Assembly (NCBI GenBank): GCA_003439945.1
Contig: QVRM01000459.1
Span: forward strand, 790,900-854,899
Direction of reading: 5' to 3'
Source of the DNA: Dermanyssus gallinae
Lineage: Eukaryota > Arthropoda > Arachnida > Mesostigmata > Dermanyssidae
DNA: 64,000 nucleotides
Below the pieces are notes generated by a model. That model made no database searches, was not told the DNA's origin, and saw only the letters and a list, made by a program, of their open reading frames with translations. How positions within the stretch are numbered: the stretch's first letter is position 1; every line of letters starts with the position of its first letter. Shown piece by piece: positions 22,390 through 32,219 of the stretch. A program made the position numbers and the translations under genes.

Positions 22390-24070
22390 AACGAAAAATT
22401 CTTAAGTTAGTTTTGTTAGCATTGACAATTAGTTCGAAAACGGGTAAAAATTCTCATTATGTTTTCAATATTCAAAAGCGACTGCTGCAAGTCCGTATTA
22501 AAATTCCGATTCACTCCGAACAGTAGCGTAGTGCCATCAGCAAAAGCCATAGCTGAGCCAATGTTTAGTTCTTAAATCCTCAGTAAAAGGTTCGAGCACC
22601 GAGCCTCGAAGGGTACCGATATCGACCTGCTACTGTGAGGACTCCATTCGACCAGCTCGGACAACCTGTCTCTGTCCTGAGAGATAAGACCTAAAACAGG
22701 CAACTACCGGCTCGGTGCAACCCAGCTGAGCGAGCACTTGGAACAGAAGAGAATGATCAGGGCAATTGAAAGCAGCCGACACGTCGAGTAGGACCGTGAG
22801 ATAAAACGTATGTAGCTCAACCGAGTCGGGCACTCGCTGCCATAAGTGGGCCAACGCGAGGTGAGTCAGCCTACCGCAGCCAAAGCCGAGCTGGTTAGGC
22901 GAAGGGAAATTGATCGACTCCAAATAACGATCTGGCCTAACCAGCACTAGTTTCTTGATGACCTTTGAGATATAATCAACAACCGAGATCGGCATATAGT
23001 TGGAGCGCGGTCTTGTTCACTCTTTTTTAAATACAGGAAACACCACCGCATCCTTCAACCGTGTTGGGAAGCTGCCAGACTCATACCAACGATCAATATT
23101 GTCAGTCAGAATTCCTATAATCGAGGGAGAACCTTTAACAGTTTTGCAGATACACCCATGACTGAGAAGGATACCAAGGACCTCAGAAATAGAGACAGCA
23201 GAGAGTGAAAATACACTGTCACTTTCTCCACAGCTCGTCAAGTAAGGTTCCTGCGTCTGTACTGTTCTCGAGGTAAACGACTGTAGTATTACACAACATG
23301 GCAAAGTGACGGTTTAGCTCGTTTGCAATTTCTACGGGGTCATCCAATGTTCTATCCTCTACAACTGAAAACGCGGACAATAAGTCCTGTGTCGCCTACC
23401 ACAGAGTCCATTGATGAAATTCCAGAGTTGAGAGGAATCATCACGCAAGAAAGCAAAGCGATTTCGGTAGAATGGTGTGCTCGCAGCGCGAATTGCATTG
23501 AGGTAGCGACGATTGGTTAAATAAGAAGTTTTTGAATCTACCGAATTTATTTTACGATGTCTGTGGTACACCTTGTTAACTCTGCGACGCAGCCGCCGTA
23601 AACTAAAGCAAAAGAAAATTGACCTACCTTGCCCGAACTATTAGAAGCAGGAAGGTCCACGAGGTAAAATAATGTTTTTTTTTATCATAAACAGCCAACC
23701 GCGAGACTTCTTGTAAATATCATGGAAACATATCAATTTTAGTCTTATTGTGACTTCTTCGTAGGGTTGAGTCCAACTTGGCCAACGGTTTAGCAGCCGC
23801 GGAGTAGGCAGAAAGAGATATGAGAACTGGGTAATGATCAGAGAAAAGCAGAGTTTCGAGAACCGCAGGCTGACTACTAGTAAAATTTGAGCAATTAGAA
23901 ACAACATTGTGGTCTATACACGTGCCAGACGCAGGTCTGGTTAGGCGGCTACAATTAGGGAGAAGTCTCTAGCGGAAAAGAATGAAGTATAATCGCCAGG
24001 CCGCGGGGCATAAAGAAGGTTGACATTTGCGTCGCCCATAACAATGACAGAAGTGGAGGTTTATTTCAAA
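22390..24070 (-). pseudogene. CR1/L2-like non-LTR retrotransposon relic (endonuclease plus RT)
   Basis: Minus strand, multiple frames. Endonuclease end: VIMGDANVNLLYAPRPGDYT (around 24050, the GDxN motif, with Ala replacing Phe), ACRTCIDHNVVSNCSN and LLFSDHYPVLISL (catalytic SDH, around 23830). Linker: TSYLTNRRYLNAIRAAST (around 23520). RT: SFPTRLKDAVVFPVFKKE (around 23040), MPISVVDYISKVIKKLVLVR, NQLGFGCGRLTHLALAHLWQ, TVLLDVSAAFNCPDHSLL (first Asp), CFRSYLSGQRQVV. Past a stop codon come VDIGTLRGSVLEP and FADGTTLLFGVNRNFNTDLQ (degraded YADD, around 22520). A dead copy truncated at the 5' end. The 'LDVSAAFD..DH' signature points to the CR1/L2/Jockey supergroup. Confidence 0.8.
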
Positions 24071-24329
24071 TTGTAAGTTCAAAATTGCCACTGCTAAACT
24101 TTTTGAATCACTCAAAACACTGATCTGCCGAGAGCATTCTCGCTGTAAGGTTCAGCAAGCATTTTATGCGCTTTGGCCGCAGATTTTTCCAATAATCAGG
24201 AAAACGAGAGCTCCCCAAAATAGATACATTTTGACACAAAGTTCGACAATGTAAGTGGTCCCGAAAGTATCGTAGGAAATACGTAGGTGGGGCTTTGCTC
24301 GTGGAACAATGAGCCAGACACTCTAAGAA

Positions 24330-24509
24330 CAGAACTGCGTCATTGCATAGAACTGGGACACCTTCGATGCAATGCCAAGTACTATCGAGCCTTGAAGGGT
24401 GGGGAGGAATCCAGATTTGGTGGGTTTGTGAGCCTCCGCACTAATCACGCAGGCTGCTAGTGACACACGTGCATTCTGCAATCCCGAAACCTCCTAGAAG
24501 GAAGACCTA
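24330..24509 (+). mobile_element. decayed 3' UTR of an R1-like element
   Basis: It contains TTCGATGCAATGCC, GGTGGGTTTGTGAGC and CTAGTGACACACGTGCAT. These align with the 3' UTR of the intact element (TTCGAAGCAATGCC, GGTTTACTGGGTTTGCGAG) and with the relic at 41180-41300 (GTTTGTGAGTC, GGTGACGCACGTGCATC). It ends at the target site used by the intact copy, so the young element inserted directly behind an older relative. Confidence 0.7.
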
Positions 24510-24523
24510 GTACACGGTGGTTA
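24510..24523 (+). repeat. target-site duplication, 5' copy
   Basis: GTACACGGTGGTTA, identical to 31215-31228. The preceding A also matches but cannot be distinguished from the poly(A) tail. Confidence 0.97.
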
Positions 24524-25173
24524 GTTGCTAGTTTGGCGCCAAAGAGTGCGGACGTGTGTCGACGGAGCTCCGAGGGTTTACGCTTGCTTGGGTGAATACA
24601 GGCCGGTAAACCTAGAGAGTGGCATACCATAGTGATGTGTGGAACTCAGTGACTATTTTGGTGTGTTGTGCGTGGCCGTAAAACAAAGTGGTAAGGAGCT
24701 AGTGTTCTGTGAAGTTTAAACAAAACCTTTTTCGGTAGAGTGAAGCAAAACGAAACCACCCGTGCAGCGGTCGGAGGACTCGGAACAGTCCGCCGCGGAT
24801 TCAAATTTGGATTTCTAACGGCTGCACAACTAAAGGACGGTGTCGTCTGTGCGTTCGCCGACCTCCGAGGCTGAGAGACGAGTGACGCAGGCAAGTTGGG
24901 ATTTCGGCCACTAGGTGGCGCTTCAGTCGGTGAGTACCCTCGCCCAATGGGCGGTGCTTCCAGGAATTGATCGCGCCCTCTGCTGGCCTCCTGCGACCAG
25001 TGTTGAGGCTGCAAAACGAGAACGGTCCCACCTTATATAGGTACCCGTTGGACCAGACGCTCTAGGAAGTCTCCTGCTTGGCCCACGGAGAGAGGGATTT
25101 GGTCGGGAGATACGGACGGCGCATTAGGGCGTAGGGTTTGAGCGACCTTGACATTGTGTCAAGCTCAAACACG
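24524..25173 (+). promoter_or_regulatory. 5' UTR / presumed internal promoter of the R1-like element
   Basis: 650 bp between the duplication and the first in-frame ATG of ORF1. Non-LTR elements of this kind carry an internal promoter here. No specific site is claimed from the sequence. The element starts GTTGCTAGTTTGGCGCC. Confidence 0.6.
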
Positions 25174-27702
25174 ATGAGTTCCGAGGGTGGGGACAATAGG
25201 CGAAAAATGCCGGCGATATTCGCCCCCTCGGGGCTGACGCAAAGAACGCCAACGCAAGGGAATGGAGGCGAAAGAACGGGAACGACAGAGACGAGCGAGG
25301 GAAGAATGGAAGAGAGCCAACCGAAGAGAGCTCTGGGGGGAGTGTTCATACACACCTCCAGCTCAGAGGATGACGGCGCGGAGGATGTGAATGCGCAGGT
25401 AGTGGTGAAGGGAGACCAAAACTGTGCGGGAAAACAGGCAATGGAAAACGAAAGAGAAAACAAGGAGGAAAAAGGGAAGAGCGGGAAGATCACGGAAAAG
25501 ACGTCGAAACAAACCCCGAAGCAAAGACGAAAGACTGAAACACCTGCAGACGCGAGTGATGATGAGGGTAACGAGAACGATGGGGGCTTAGAGGATAACG
25601 GACCATGGCTGGATTATCTTCAGTCAAAGACTAAGGGCGGGGTCAAAACCGTGCCTGAGTTGCCTGTAAAGGCTTGGCCAATGAGAAGAATTGAGCCTAA
25701 AGACGCAGACGGAGTTGCCGAGCAGATGCGCACCTGGTCCAAGGTGTTGAGTCAACTTATCGTGCGATACCCGCATACCCAGATGTTCATCAAGGACGCC
25801 GTTGGGGAGGTAGGTAAGTTTTCCCTAAAATTCAAGCGTCTTTCCAAACAGAGAGACCGTGAGTGGATGGGAAAGCTCGAAGCCGAAAAAAAGCGGGTAG
25901 AGTCACTCGAGATCGAGCTATCAGAACTCAGGCGGACATTCACGCAGGCTTCGGGCAACAATGAGGTAGACGCCTTACTAAAGGCTAAGGCCGAGCTCGA
26001 GGAAGAAGTCCGAAAGCTTGCTGGGGTGAACAGGGTGCTGGAGCTGCACGGAAACTCACTGTGTTCGAAATGTAATCAGAAGCTCGATAAGGAGCAGATC
26101 GAGGCGAGAGAGGCCGAGACGGCTGCAACGATCGACACGGCCTTGGAAGCGGCAACCCGAAACAACGACGTAGAGGAGACGGCACGCATAGTGTTAAAGA
26201 GATGGCCAGAGAGATGCTTCAAAAGGGTGAAGCTAACCCATAGGGGGATTGGGAGCCCTAGAGAAGCGCGAGGACTCATTCTGATGAAGGGATCGGAGAG
26301 AGACAGAGGACTCATCGAACATGTGCTTCCTCAGTTTCCCGGTGCGGCAGCGCTGGCCGACCTTAAACCAGGAAAGGTGGCGGCACTTAGATGCAAAAGC
26401 GACTTTGAGGTCGTCGGCGACGGCGAGATAGACGAAGAAGGGGAGACGGCGGGAATACACCAGAGTCCCTCGGAGGCGTCACGAACGCTAGTGGCTGGGA
26501 TGGTCCCCTTGGGGGCGACCTCGGCCGACTTAATTAGGCTTTTTGGTAGACTCCTGCATACCCTTAATGTAGATAGGCGGGAGGAGGCACCAGCTGTGGC
26601 TGTGACCGAGGAGCTGGGAGACTACACAATCCCTCAGATCCTTGAGGCGTGCTGTCGGGTACTCGACTGTGATGTCGAACTCATTGTTAGAACACCGCCC
26701 GCGGATCCAAGCTTACCAAAAGAGACAAACGTCTCAGACCAGACGTGGGCGACCCATACCACTGTCCGGGTAAGGAAGATTGAGGGTAAAACTGCAGCAG
26801 AAACGCTCATGAGCGTGCGAAAAAATGCAGACCTCAGAGCGGCGGGCGTAGTATTGGCCGCGCGCGGGGGACTAGCCACGACCGAAAGTGGGGACGTTCT
26901 CGTTAGAGTGACCGGCACAAGGGCATCAACAGGCACATTTGCCGAGACGCTAGCACGATCGATCAACACAAAGGTTGATTGCCGAGACTCTGGGGGACCG
27001 CCAAAGACGATCGTGCTGCGCGACGTGGACCCGTTTGCGGACAGCGACAGCATCGAAAAAACGATAAGGCGAAAGTTGAGCATGCCGGCAGATATGCGCA
27101 TGCGCACAGAAGACCCGCGGTCCGGCAAAACTGGGCGATACCAGTGTCTTGTCGTTCTTCCGACTGCGGCGGCAAAAAGACTAGTCGACATGAAGCACCT
27201 GCAGATCGGTAACACCACGTGCCGGGCAGAGGATTGGTTTAGCGTACCAACATGCTTTAACTGCCAGAAGCAAGGCCACATGGCTAAAGACTGTCAGGAG
27301 GAGAAAGCGCAAGGCCGACGCTGTTACCGGTGCGGCGACGTCGGGCACCTCCTTAGTGCGTGCACTAGCGAAACCGGGCATTGCTATATCTGCAAAGTCG
27401 ACGGGCACTCGGCTTCGTCAAGCAAATGCCCAGTGCTGGCAAAAAAACTCGAGGAGCTGAAAGAGGCTGCTCGTAAGAGTAACCTCGAGAAGTTCGAGGG
27501 TGAAAGGAAGCGGAGAGAAGCATCCGAGCAAGAGGCTAGGGCGCGCCAGGAAGCGGCCGAAAAGAAGCGACAGCGCAAAGAAGCTAAACAATTGACTACG
27601 GACAGCGAGGGTTACAGCAGGAGAGGGCGTGGTGCCATCAGCGCCGCTGCCGCTGGTGCCGCAGCCAAGGGAGGGGAAGTCAATGGTACTTCTAATGATT
27701 AG
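25174..27702 (+). CDS. ORF1 nucleic-acid-binding (Gag-like) protein of the R1-like element
   Basis: The ORF1 protein binds element RNA into ribonucleoprotein particles and acts as a nucleic-acid chaperone. 842 residues from the first ATG. The open frame extends 12 codons further upstream without an ATG, so 25174 is the likely start. Seen: an acidic/charged, low-complexity N-terminal third; a heptad-like coiled coil around residues 225-290 (KLEAEKKRVESLEIELSELR); and three zinc knuckles, CFNCQKQGHMAKDC (residues 694-707), CYRCGDVGHLLSAC (717-730) and CYICKVDGHSASSSKC (737-752). The last is C-x2-C-x4-H-x6-C, as is typical of R1/Jockey ORF1. A lysine/arginine/glutamate-rich helix (about 768-806) and an Ala/Gly-rich end follow. 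The frame is fully open and overlaps ORF2 by 20 nt. Confidence 0.95.
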   Translation: MSSEGGDNRRKMPAIFAPSGLTQRTPTQGNGGERTGTTETSEGRMEESQPKRALGGVFIHTSSSEDDGAEDVNAQVVVKGDQNCAGKQAMENERENKEEKGKSGKITEKTSKQTPKQRRKTETPADASDDEGNENDGGLEDNGPWLDYLQSKTKGGVKTVPELPVKAWPMRRIEPKDADGVAEQMRTWSKVLSQLIVRYPHTQMFIKDAVGEVGKFSLKFKRLSKQRDREWMGKLEAEKKRVESLEIELSELRRTFTQASGNNEVDALLKAKAELEEEVRKLAGVNRVLELHGNSLCSKCNQKLDKEQIEAREAETAATIDTALEAATRNNDVEETARIVLKRWPERCFKRVKLTHRGIGSPREARGLILMKGSERDRGLIEHVLPQFPGAAALADLKPGKVAALRCKSDFEVVGDGEIDEEGETAGIHQSPSEASRTLVAGMVPLGATSADLIRLFGRLLHTLNVDRREEAPAVAVTEELGDYTIPQILEACCRVLDCDVELIVRTPPADPSLPKETNVSDQTWATHTTVRVRKIEGKTAAETLMSVRKNADLRAAGVVLAARGGLATTESGDVLVRVTGTRASTGTFAETLARSINTKVDCRDSGGPPKTIVLRDVDPFADSDSIEKTIRRKLSMPADMRMRTEDPRSGKTGRYQCLVVLPTAAAKRLVDMKHLQIGNTTCRAEDWFSVPTCFNCQKQGHMAKDCQEEKAQGRRCYRCGDVGHLLSACTSETGHCYICKVDGHSASSSKCPVLAKKLEELKEAARKSNLEKFEGERKRREASEQEARARQEAAEKKRQRKEAKQLTTDSEGYSRRGRGAISAAAAGAAAKGGEVNGTSND

Positions 27703-30700
27703 AATACGTCAGGTGAGCCTCAACCGGTGCAGAGCTGCGCACGACCTGCTTGAGGAGACGGTCCGGGAGAGGGGCATAGCATTATGCCTCCTTTCGGAAC
27801 CGAACAAGAAGCGAATGAGAAAGAAGAGCTCTATAAATACCGATGAACGCATCGATGCGGCAACCTGGTGGACAGGAGAGGACAACGCCAAATGGGCAGT
27901 ACGGGCTCAGGGAAGTGGCGACAGTGGCTTTGCGTGGGTGGAATTAGACGGGGTGGGTGTTCTCTACTCGTGCTATTTTTCACCTAATAGGGAGATACAG
28001 GAGTTTCAGGTTTTCCTGGGTCAACTAGGCCGTAGCTTAGGCACGCACGAGGGAAAACCATTGATTGTTACCGGGGACTTCAACTCGGCCAGTACTGCAT
28101 GGGGTAGTCGTAACACTTCGGAAAGAGGACAAATCTTACTGGAATGGATGGCAGAGCAGGGGCTTATGGCTGTGAACGACGGGGACGTTCCGACGTTCTC
28201 ACGGGCAGGGAGGGAATCCCACGTAGATCTCACGCTTGCCAACGAACGGGCATTCACGGCGATAACCGGGTGGAGGGTCGATACGGTTCATAACCACAGC
28301 GACCACCGCTACATCTGCTTTGAGGTACGAGCCCCAACCGCGACGCTTCTAGCATCACCTACCCGGGGCAGACGGTGGCAGATGAGACAGCTGGAAAAAG
28401 AAGCGCTAGTAAAGGAGATCGACGCGAGGTGTCGGACGATGGGAGTGGGAACGGTGGACGAAAATCAACTCATTGAAACACTCATTGCCGCATGTACAAA
28501 GGCTGGCCCGCCTCACCCGAACGGCGGAGGTGCCCGACGGCACCGGTCCGTTTACTGGTGGAGCAAAGAAATCGGGGAAGCGAGAAAGCGATGCACAAGG
28601 CTAAACAGGGCGTATACTAGGCAACGCAGCTGGCTGAGTGGAAGGTTGAACCGAGGGGAGAGGGGGCTAGACGTTGACGAGCAATCGGTCACACTCCTGG
28701 AAAGTTACAGAGCTGCCCGCGAGGACCTTCAAGGCCTCATCTGGAAGAGTAAGGTACAGGCGTGGAAACAGCTGGCAGAGGACGTGGAGAGAGACGTGTG
28801 GGGGCTAGCGTACCAAATCGTTATGGACAGGCTTCGGGCGCCTTCTCCGAGACTCCCGCCGGATGTTCTAAAGGATCAGGTCCATAGCTTGTTCCCGGTT
28901 CACCCGTGGAGAGGCGACGGGGAGGAGCCTCTGGTTGCTGAAGAAGATATTCCCGAGGTGACGTTGGAGGAAGTCGAGCGAGCATGGCAGCGATTGACAC
29001 CCGGTAAAGCACCCGGCCCGGATGGAGTACCTCCTGGAGCGGCGAAGCTACTGGTTCAGCGATGGCCGAAGCTGTTTCAAGCACTGGTGATGCGTCTTCT
29101 AAGAGAAGGGCGATTTCCGCGGCTGTGGAAAAACGCCAACCTGGTCCTAATCCCCAAACCAACGGGAGAGAGCAATGCTTTAGCAAGTAGTTCTGCTTAC
29201 CGGCCTATATGTCTTCTTGACACAATGGGCAAGATCTTAGAGAATGTTATCGTTGAGAGGCTCAACGCTGAGATTGAGCTCAAAGGGGCTCTGTCAGACG
29301 CCCAGTACGGTTTCCGTAAGGGAAAGTCCACGCTTGGCGCCCTTACACGGGTTTTAGAACGGGCGACCGAACAGTTAACAAGGACTCCGAAAACAAGAGA
29401 CTTCGTTGTGCTCGTCCTCCTGGACGTCAAGAATGCCTTCAACTCGATGAGCTGGGAGGTGGCCATGGACGCAATGAGGCGCAAGGGCATTTCGCCATAC
29501 ATTCGCCGGATAATTTCGTCCTACCTATCGGAAAGAAGGCTGTCGGCCGGCGGTCAGGAATATGAGATCTCTGCAGGGGTTCCTCAGGGGTCGGTCTTAG
29601 GGCCGATTCTGTGGAACCTAGCCTATGACGGGGTCCTCGAGCTGCCGGACCTACCGGCGGGTGTTGAGATGGTGGCCTATGCCGATGACTTGGCGCTGGT
29701 TATCACGGCACGGGAAACGGGGGCCCTGGAGTATGCCGCTAATGAAGCCTTGGAGCAGGTGGCAGAGTGGATGGAAGACCATTCTCTAAGACTGGCCCCG
29801 CACAAGACGGAAGCAATGTACCTTACAGGCAGGAAGAAAACCCGGAACATCCGCCTGCGTCTAAACGGTCATCCTGTCAAGCTTGCTCGGACAGCAAAGT
29901 ACCTCGGAGTGGTGCTCGACAAAGGTCTCAATGGATCGGCGCATATCCAGCATGTGGCTGGTAAAGCCCACAAGGTCGCGGCCGGCCTGGCGCGGTTAAT
30001 GCCCAGAGTCGGCGGCTGCACAGAAGGCAGGCGGCGCCTGCTGGCCAGTGTAGCAGAGTCGGTAGCGCTATACGCGGCTCCAGTGTGGGCAGACATGGCG
30101 CTGAGGACACAAAGAAACAGGAGAGCGCTTCGATCGTCACAGCGGCCGGTAGCCATTCGTGTCTGCCGGGCTTACCGCACGGTGTCGACCGCGGCCCTCT
30201 TGGTCCTGTCTAAGATGCTACCATGGGATCTGCTGGCAAGTGAACGGGCCGAAAGATGGAGGGATGGCGATCTGGACTTAACAACGGCTAGATCGAGGAC
30301 AATCGCCCGGTGGCATGAAGAATGGGCCACAGTGCAGCCGGGAGACCCTCGGAGGCCGCCCGCGGGGAGCTGGACCAGAGACCTCATCCCTGACCTGAAG
30401 GCGTGGTACGACTGCAACCACGGTGAGCTGTCTTATGGTACGACACAGGTGCTGACCGGGCATGGCCAGTTCCAAACGTACATGGTAAGAATTAACAAGG
30501 CGAGTGTCGACATCTGCGCGTTATGCAGATCGGGTGAGACGGACGATGTCGAGCACACAGTTCTGCGGTGTCCGGCCCTCCAAGAAGCCAGAGACGCGGG
30601 TGCGACCACCGTGAGAGGAAAGTCGATCAAGAAGGTTGTAGCACACATGCTGACTTCGGCGAAGGCGTGGAGGGAGTCTTGTGCCTTCTTCGAGACTATC

Positions 30701-30985
30701 ATGTCCTTAAAGGTGGCCAAGGAAACTGCCAGGAGAGCTCGTTTCAACAATAGCCCCCGATCCAGTCGAGAGGGAGCGCCCGTAGGTGACAGGGAAAGAA
30801 GGGGAAATAGGCAGCGAAGGCGAACTAGGTTTGGGATTAGGCAGGGACAGCCAGGGACGCTCCAGGCGATGACTCTCGACGCATCCCCAGGTGGCGGAGC
30901 TGTGGAAGGCGTTAACGGTCTGGCTGACGCGTCTGAGCTGCACCAAGGCAGACATGAGACGATGGATGATGCCAGATTGGAGTAG
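27683..30985 (+). CDS. ORF2 endonuclease/reverse transcriptase of the R1-like element
   Basis: This protein nicks the target DNA and reverse-transcribes the element RNA from the nick. 1100 residues from the ATG at 27683. An alternative ATG at 27695 overlaps the ORF1 stop as ATGATTAG. Domains in order: an apurinic-type endonuclease (residues about 5-215) with SEPN, TGDFNSASTAWG (D132 region) and the catalytic NHSDHR (D207/H208); a basic linker with VYWWSKEIGEARKRC; an RT (about 440-740) with PGKAPGPDGVP, NLVLIPKP, YRPICLLDTMGKILE, QYGFRKGKSTLGAL, VLLDVKNAFNSM, GVPQGSVLGPILWN, AYADDLAL (D668/D669) and YLGVVLD. The C-terminal region has TTQVLTGHGQFQTYMVRI and a CCHC motif (C945, C948, H958, C963), and the tail is Gly/Arg-rich. 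All core catalytic residues are present. It lies in a different frame from ORF1, so translation probably needs reinitiation. Confidence 0.96.
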   Translation: MVLLMIRIRQVSLNRCRAAHDLLEETVRERGIALCLLSEPNKKRMRKKSSINTDERIDAATWWTGEDNAKWAVRAQGSGDSGFAWVELDGVGVLYSCYFSPNREIQEFQVFLGQLGRSLGTHEGKPLIVTGDFNSASTAWGSRNTSERGQILLEWMAEQGLMAVNDGDVPTFSRAGRESHVDLTLANERAFTAITGWRVDTVHNHSDHRYICFEVRAPTATLLASPTRGRRWQMRQLEKEALVKEIDARCRTMGVGTVDENQLIETLIAACTKAGPPHPNGGGARRHRSVYWWSKEIGEARKRCTRLNRAYTRQRSWLSGRLNRGERGLDVDEQSVTLLESYRAAREDLQGLIWKSKVQAWKQLAEDVERDVWGLAYQIVMDRLRAPSPRLPPDVLKDQVHSLFPVHPWRGDGEEPLVAEEDIPEVTLEEVERAWQRLTPGKAPGPDGVPPGAAKLLVQRWPKLFQALVMRLLREGRFPRLWKNANLVLIPKPTGESNALASSSAYRPICLLDTMGKILENVIVERLNAEIELKGALSDAQYGFRKGKSTLGALTRVLERATEQLTRTPKTRDFVVLVLLDVKNAFNSMSWEVAMDAMRRKGISPYIRRIISSYLSERRLSAGGQEYEISAGVPQGSVLGPILWNLAYDGVLELPDLPAGVEMVAYADDLALVITARETGALEYAANEALEQVAEWMEDHSLRLAPHKTEAMYLTGRKKTRNIRLRLNGHPVKLARTAKYLGVVLDKGLNGSAHIQHVAGKAHKVAAGLARLMPRVGGCTEGRRRLLASVAESVALYAAPVWADMALRTQRNRRALRSSQRPVAIRVCRAYRTVSTAALLVLSKMLPWDLLASERAERWRDGDLDLTTARSRTIARWHEEWATVQPGDPRRPPAGSWTRDLIPDLKAWYDCNHGELSYGTTQVLTGHGQFQTYMVRINKASVDICALCRSGETDDVEHTVLRCPALQEARDAGATTVRGKSIKKVVAHMLTSAKAWRESCAFFETIMSLKVAKETARRARFNNSPRSSREGAPVGDRERRGNRQRRRTRFGIRQGQPGTLQAMTLDASPGGGAVEGVNGLADASELHQGRHETMDDARLE

Positions 30986-31173
30986 AATGTAGGAGTTGGT
31001 GCAACACCACTCCCATGGATTCGAAGCAATGCCTACGCAGTTACCGATCCCTGGGGGTGGGGGGGAAGCGGGTTTACTGGGTTTGCGAGTCCCAGACTAG
31101 TCACCATGGCTGGGGTGGCGCATGTCCGTCTGGATTCCCGTAATCCCCCAAAGTAATGCTGAGAGGTTTCAGC

Positions 31174-31214
<41 letters not shown>
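30986..31214 (+). other. 3' UTR and 38-A tail of the R1-like element
   Basis: About 190 nt with the family block GGGTTTACTGGGTTTGCGAG, recognisable in relics at 24.4, 41.2 and (weakly) 57.0 kb. It ends in a pure run of 38 A at 31177-31214. An uninterrupted tail of this length indicates little time for mutation since insertion. Confidence 0.92.
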
Positions 31215-31217
<3 letters not shown>

Positions 31218-31228
31218 CACGGTGGTTA
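31215..31228 (+). repeat. target-site duplication, 3' copy
   Basis: GTACACGGTGGTTA, identical to 24510-24523, directly after the poly(A). Confidence 0.97.
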
Positions 31229-31229
31229 A

Positions 31230-31940
31230 CTATGGATACTCGTATTTTTACGTTAAATTTGAAGTCGCTTAACACTATATAGCTGGCTATTCCAAATGTT
31301 TATAAGTGGTGCATATATGTAGTGTTCAGAAAAGTTAGTTTGTAATTTACAATTGATGCTAATGGTGTTCTTCTTATTTCTGCTTATTAGGCTACCGTCT
31401 GTGGTTGTAACTTACACTCTTATTAAACTACAAACTTATTAAAAATCGTCAATTAAAAAGCTGGTTTTGTTCATAAACATGTAGTAACTGCCGTAATAGT
31501 TATAACGATGTTATGATGTTCTGCGCACTATTTGGCGGTTGCTTTGTTCGGCTCGTTTCCATTTAGTTACACATCACGAGCTGCACGTTTCTTGCCTAAG
31601 ATTTTTTCATATTCTTCGTTAGTTGCAGTATTGAAAAATACTCTGTCTAATATCATCTCTTCCAATTAAGTGTGGTTAAATAGAGAGTTCTCCAAAAAAC
31701 GTTCTCTTTGGTTTCACGTCTATGTCACGTAACTATTTCGGCTGCCGTTTTTGCCCTAATTTTATCTATGCGCCTAGTAAATCATAGACGCAGTATGAGA
31801 ACTGCACTAAGATAAGAAACCTATTCAGTCAAGGTGCAGATGATCGGTTACAAAAATATATATTATATATTATGTAGATATAACATTCATAAATCATAAT
31901 AAGAAGACACTGGAAGCATTTATTTAGGTAACTTTTAGTA
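31230..31940. other. AT-rich non-coding stretch
   Basis: Nothing recognised. A TA-rich patch lies near 31855-31880. Confidence 0.5.
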
Positions 31941-31947
31941 TCATCAC

Positions 31948-32215
31948 TCAGTACTTTAGTCTGCTACATATACAATAATGGCCTTTATACCTTCGGCCTG
32001 ATTGTTTCACGGACATCATGATGCCCTTCTTATTGATGACGAGTTTGTAACTGAGAGCGCAATGTATTATCTTGACGTCCAACTTGGTTCGCCATAGTTC
32101 AACTTTCAAGAAGCCTGTTTTGTGGTATGCTGTCAAGTGCGGTTTGAAGGTCAACAAACGTGGCTTACGTAATCTCCTTATCTCCATGATGGCCGCTGAC
32201 ATGGCGTATACCGAG
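31948..32215 (-). pseudogene. short non-LTR RT relic
   Basis: On the minus strand, SAAIMEIRRLRK is followed after a frame change by FVDLQTALDSIPQNRLLES. This matches the RT block 'A..I..LR......AFVDLQKAFDxIPRNxLWE' that precedes and contains the first catalytic Asp. Nothing of the remaining RT blocks is readable. A small, old fragment whose clade cannot be assigned. Confidence 0.5.
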
Positions 32216-32219
32216 TTAT

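Larger units (their letters stand above)
24524..31214 (+). mobile_element. full-length R1-like non-LTR retrotransposon
   Basis: A 6.69-kb element with every expected part: 5' UTR (24524-25173), ORF1 (25174-27702), overlapping ORF2 (27683-30985), 3' UTR (30986-31176) and poly(A) (31177-31214). It is enclosed by a perfect 14-bp duplication. Both ORFs are uninterrupted, in strong contrast to every other TE protein in the window, so this copy is recent and potentially competent. Endonuclease and RT motifs place it in the R1/TRAS-like part of the non-LTR tree. It is not in rDNA and the target does not look like a telomeric repeat, so it is not a site-specific R1 in the strict sense. It is more G/C rich than its surroundings. 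Confidence 0.96.

Noticed and set aside
25138..25173. Upstream extension of ORF1 by 12 codons
   Set aside because: The open frame begins at a TTG. In a eukaryotic element the first ATG at 25174 is the more likely start.
26634..27281. Long minus-strand open frames opposite ORF1 and ORF2 (for example 215 codons here, 198 codons at 30433-31029)
   Set aside because: They are shadows of a G/C-rich coding sequence. No motif, and the plus strand is clearly the coding strand.
27629..27682. ORF2 starting at 27629
   Set aside because: The codon there is GTG. The first ATG in frame is 27683, which also fits the overlap with ORF1 better.
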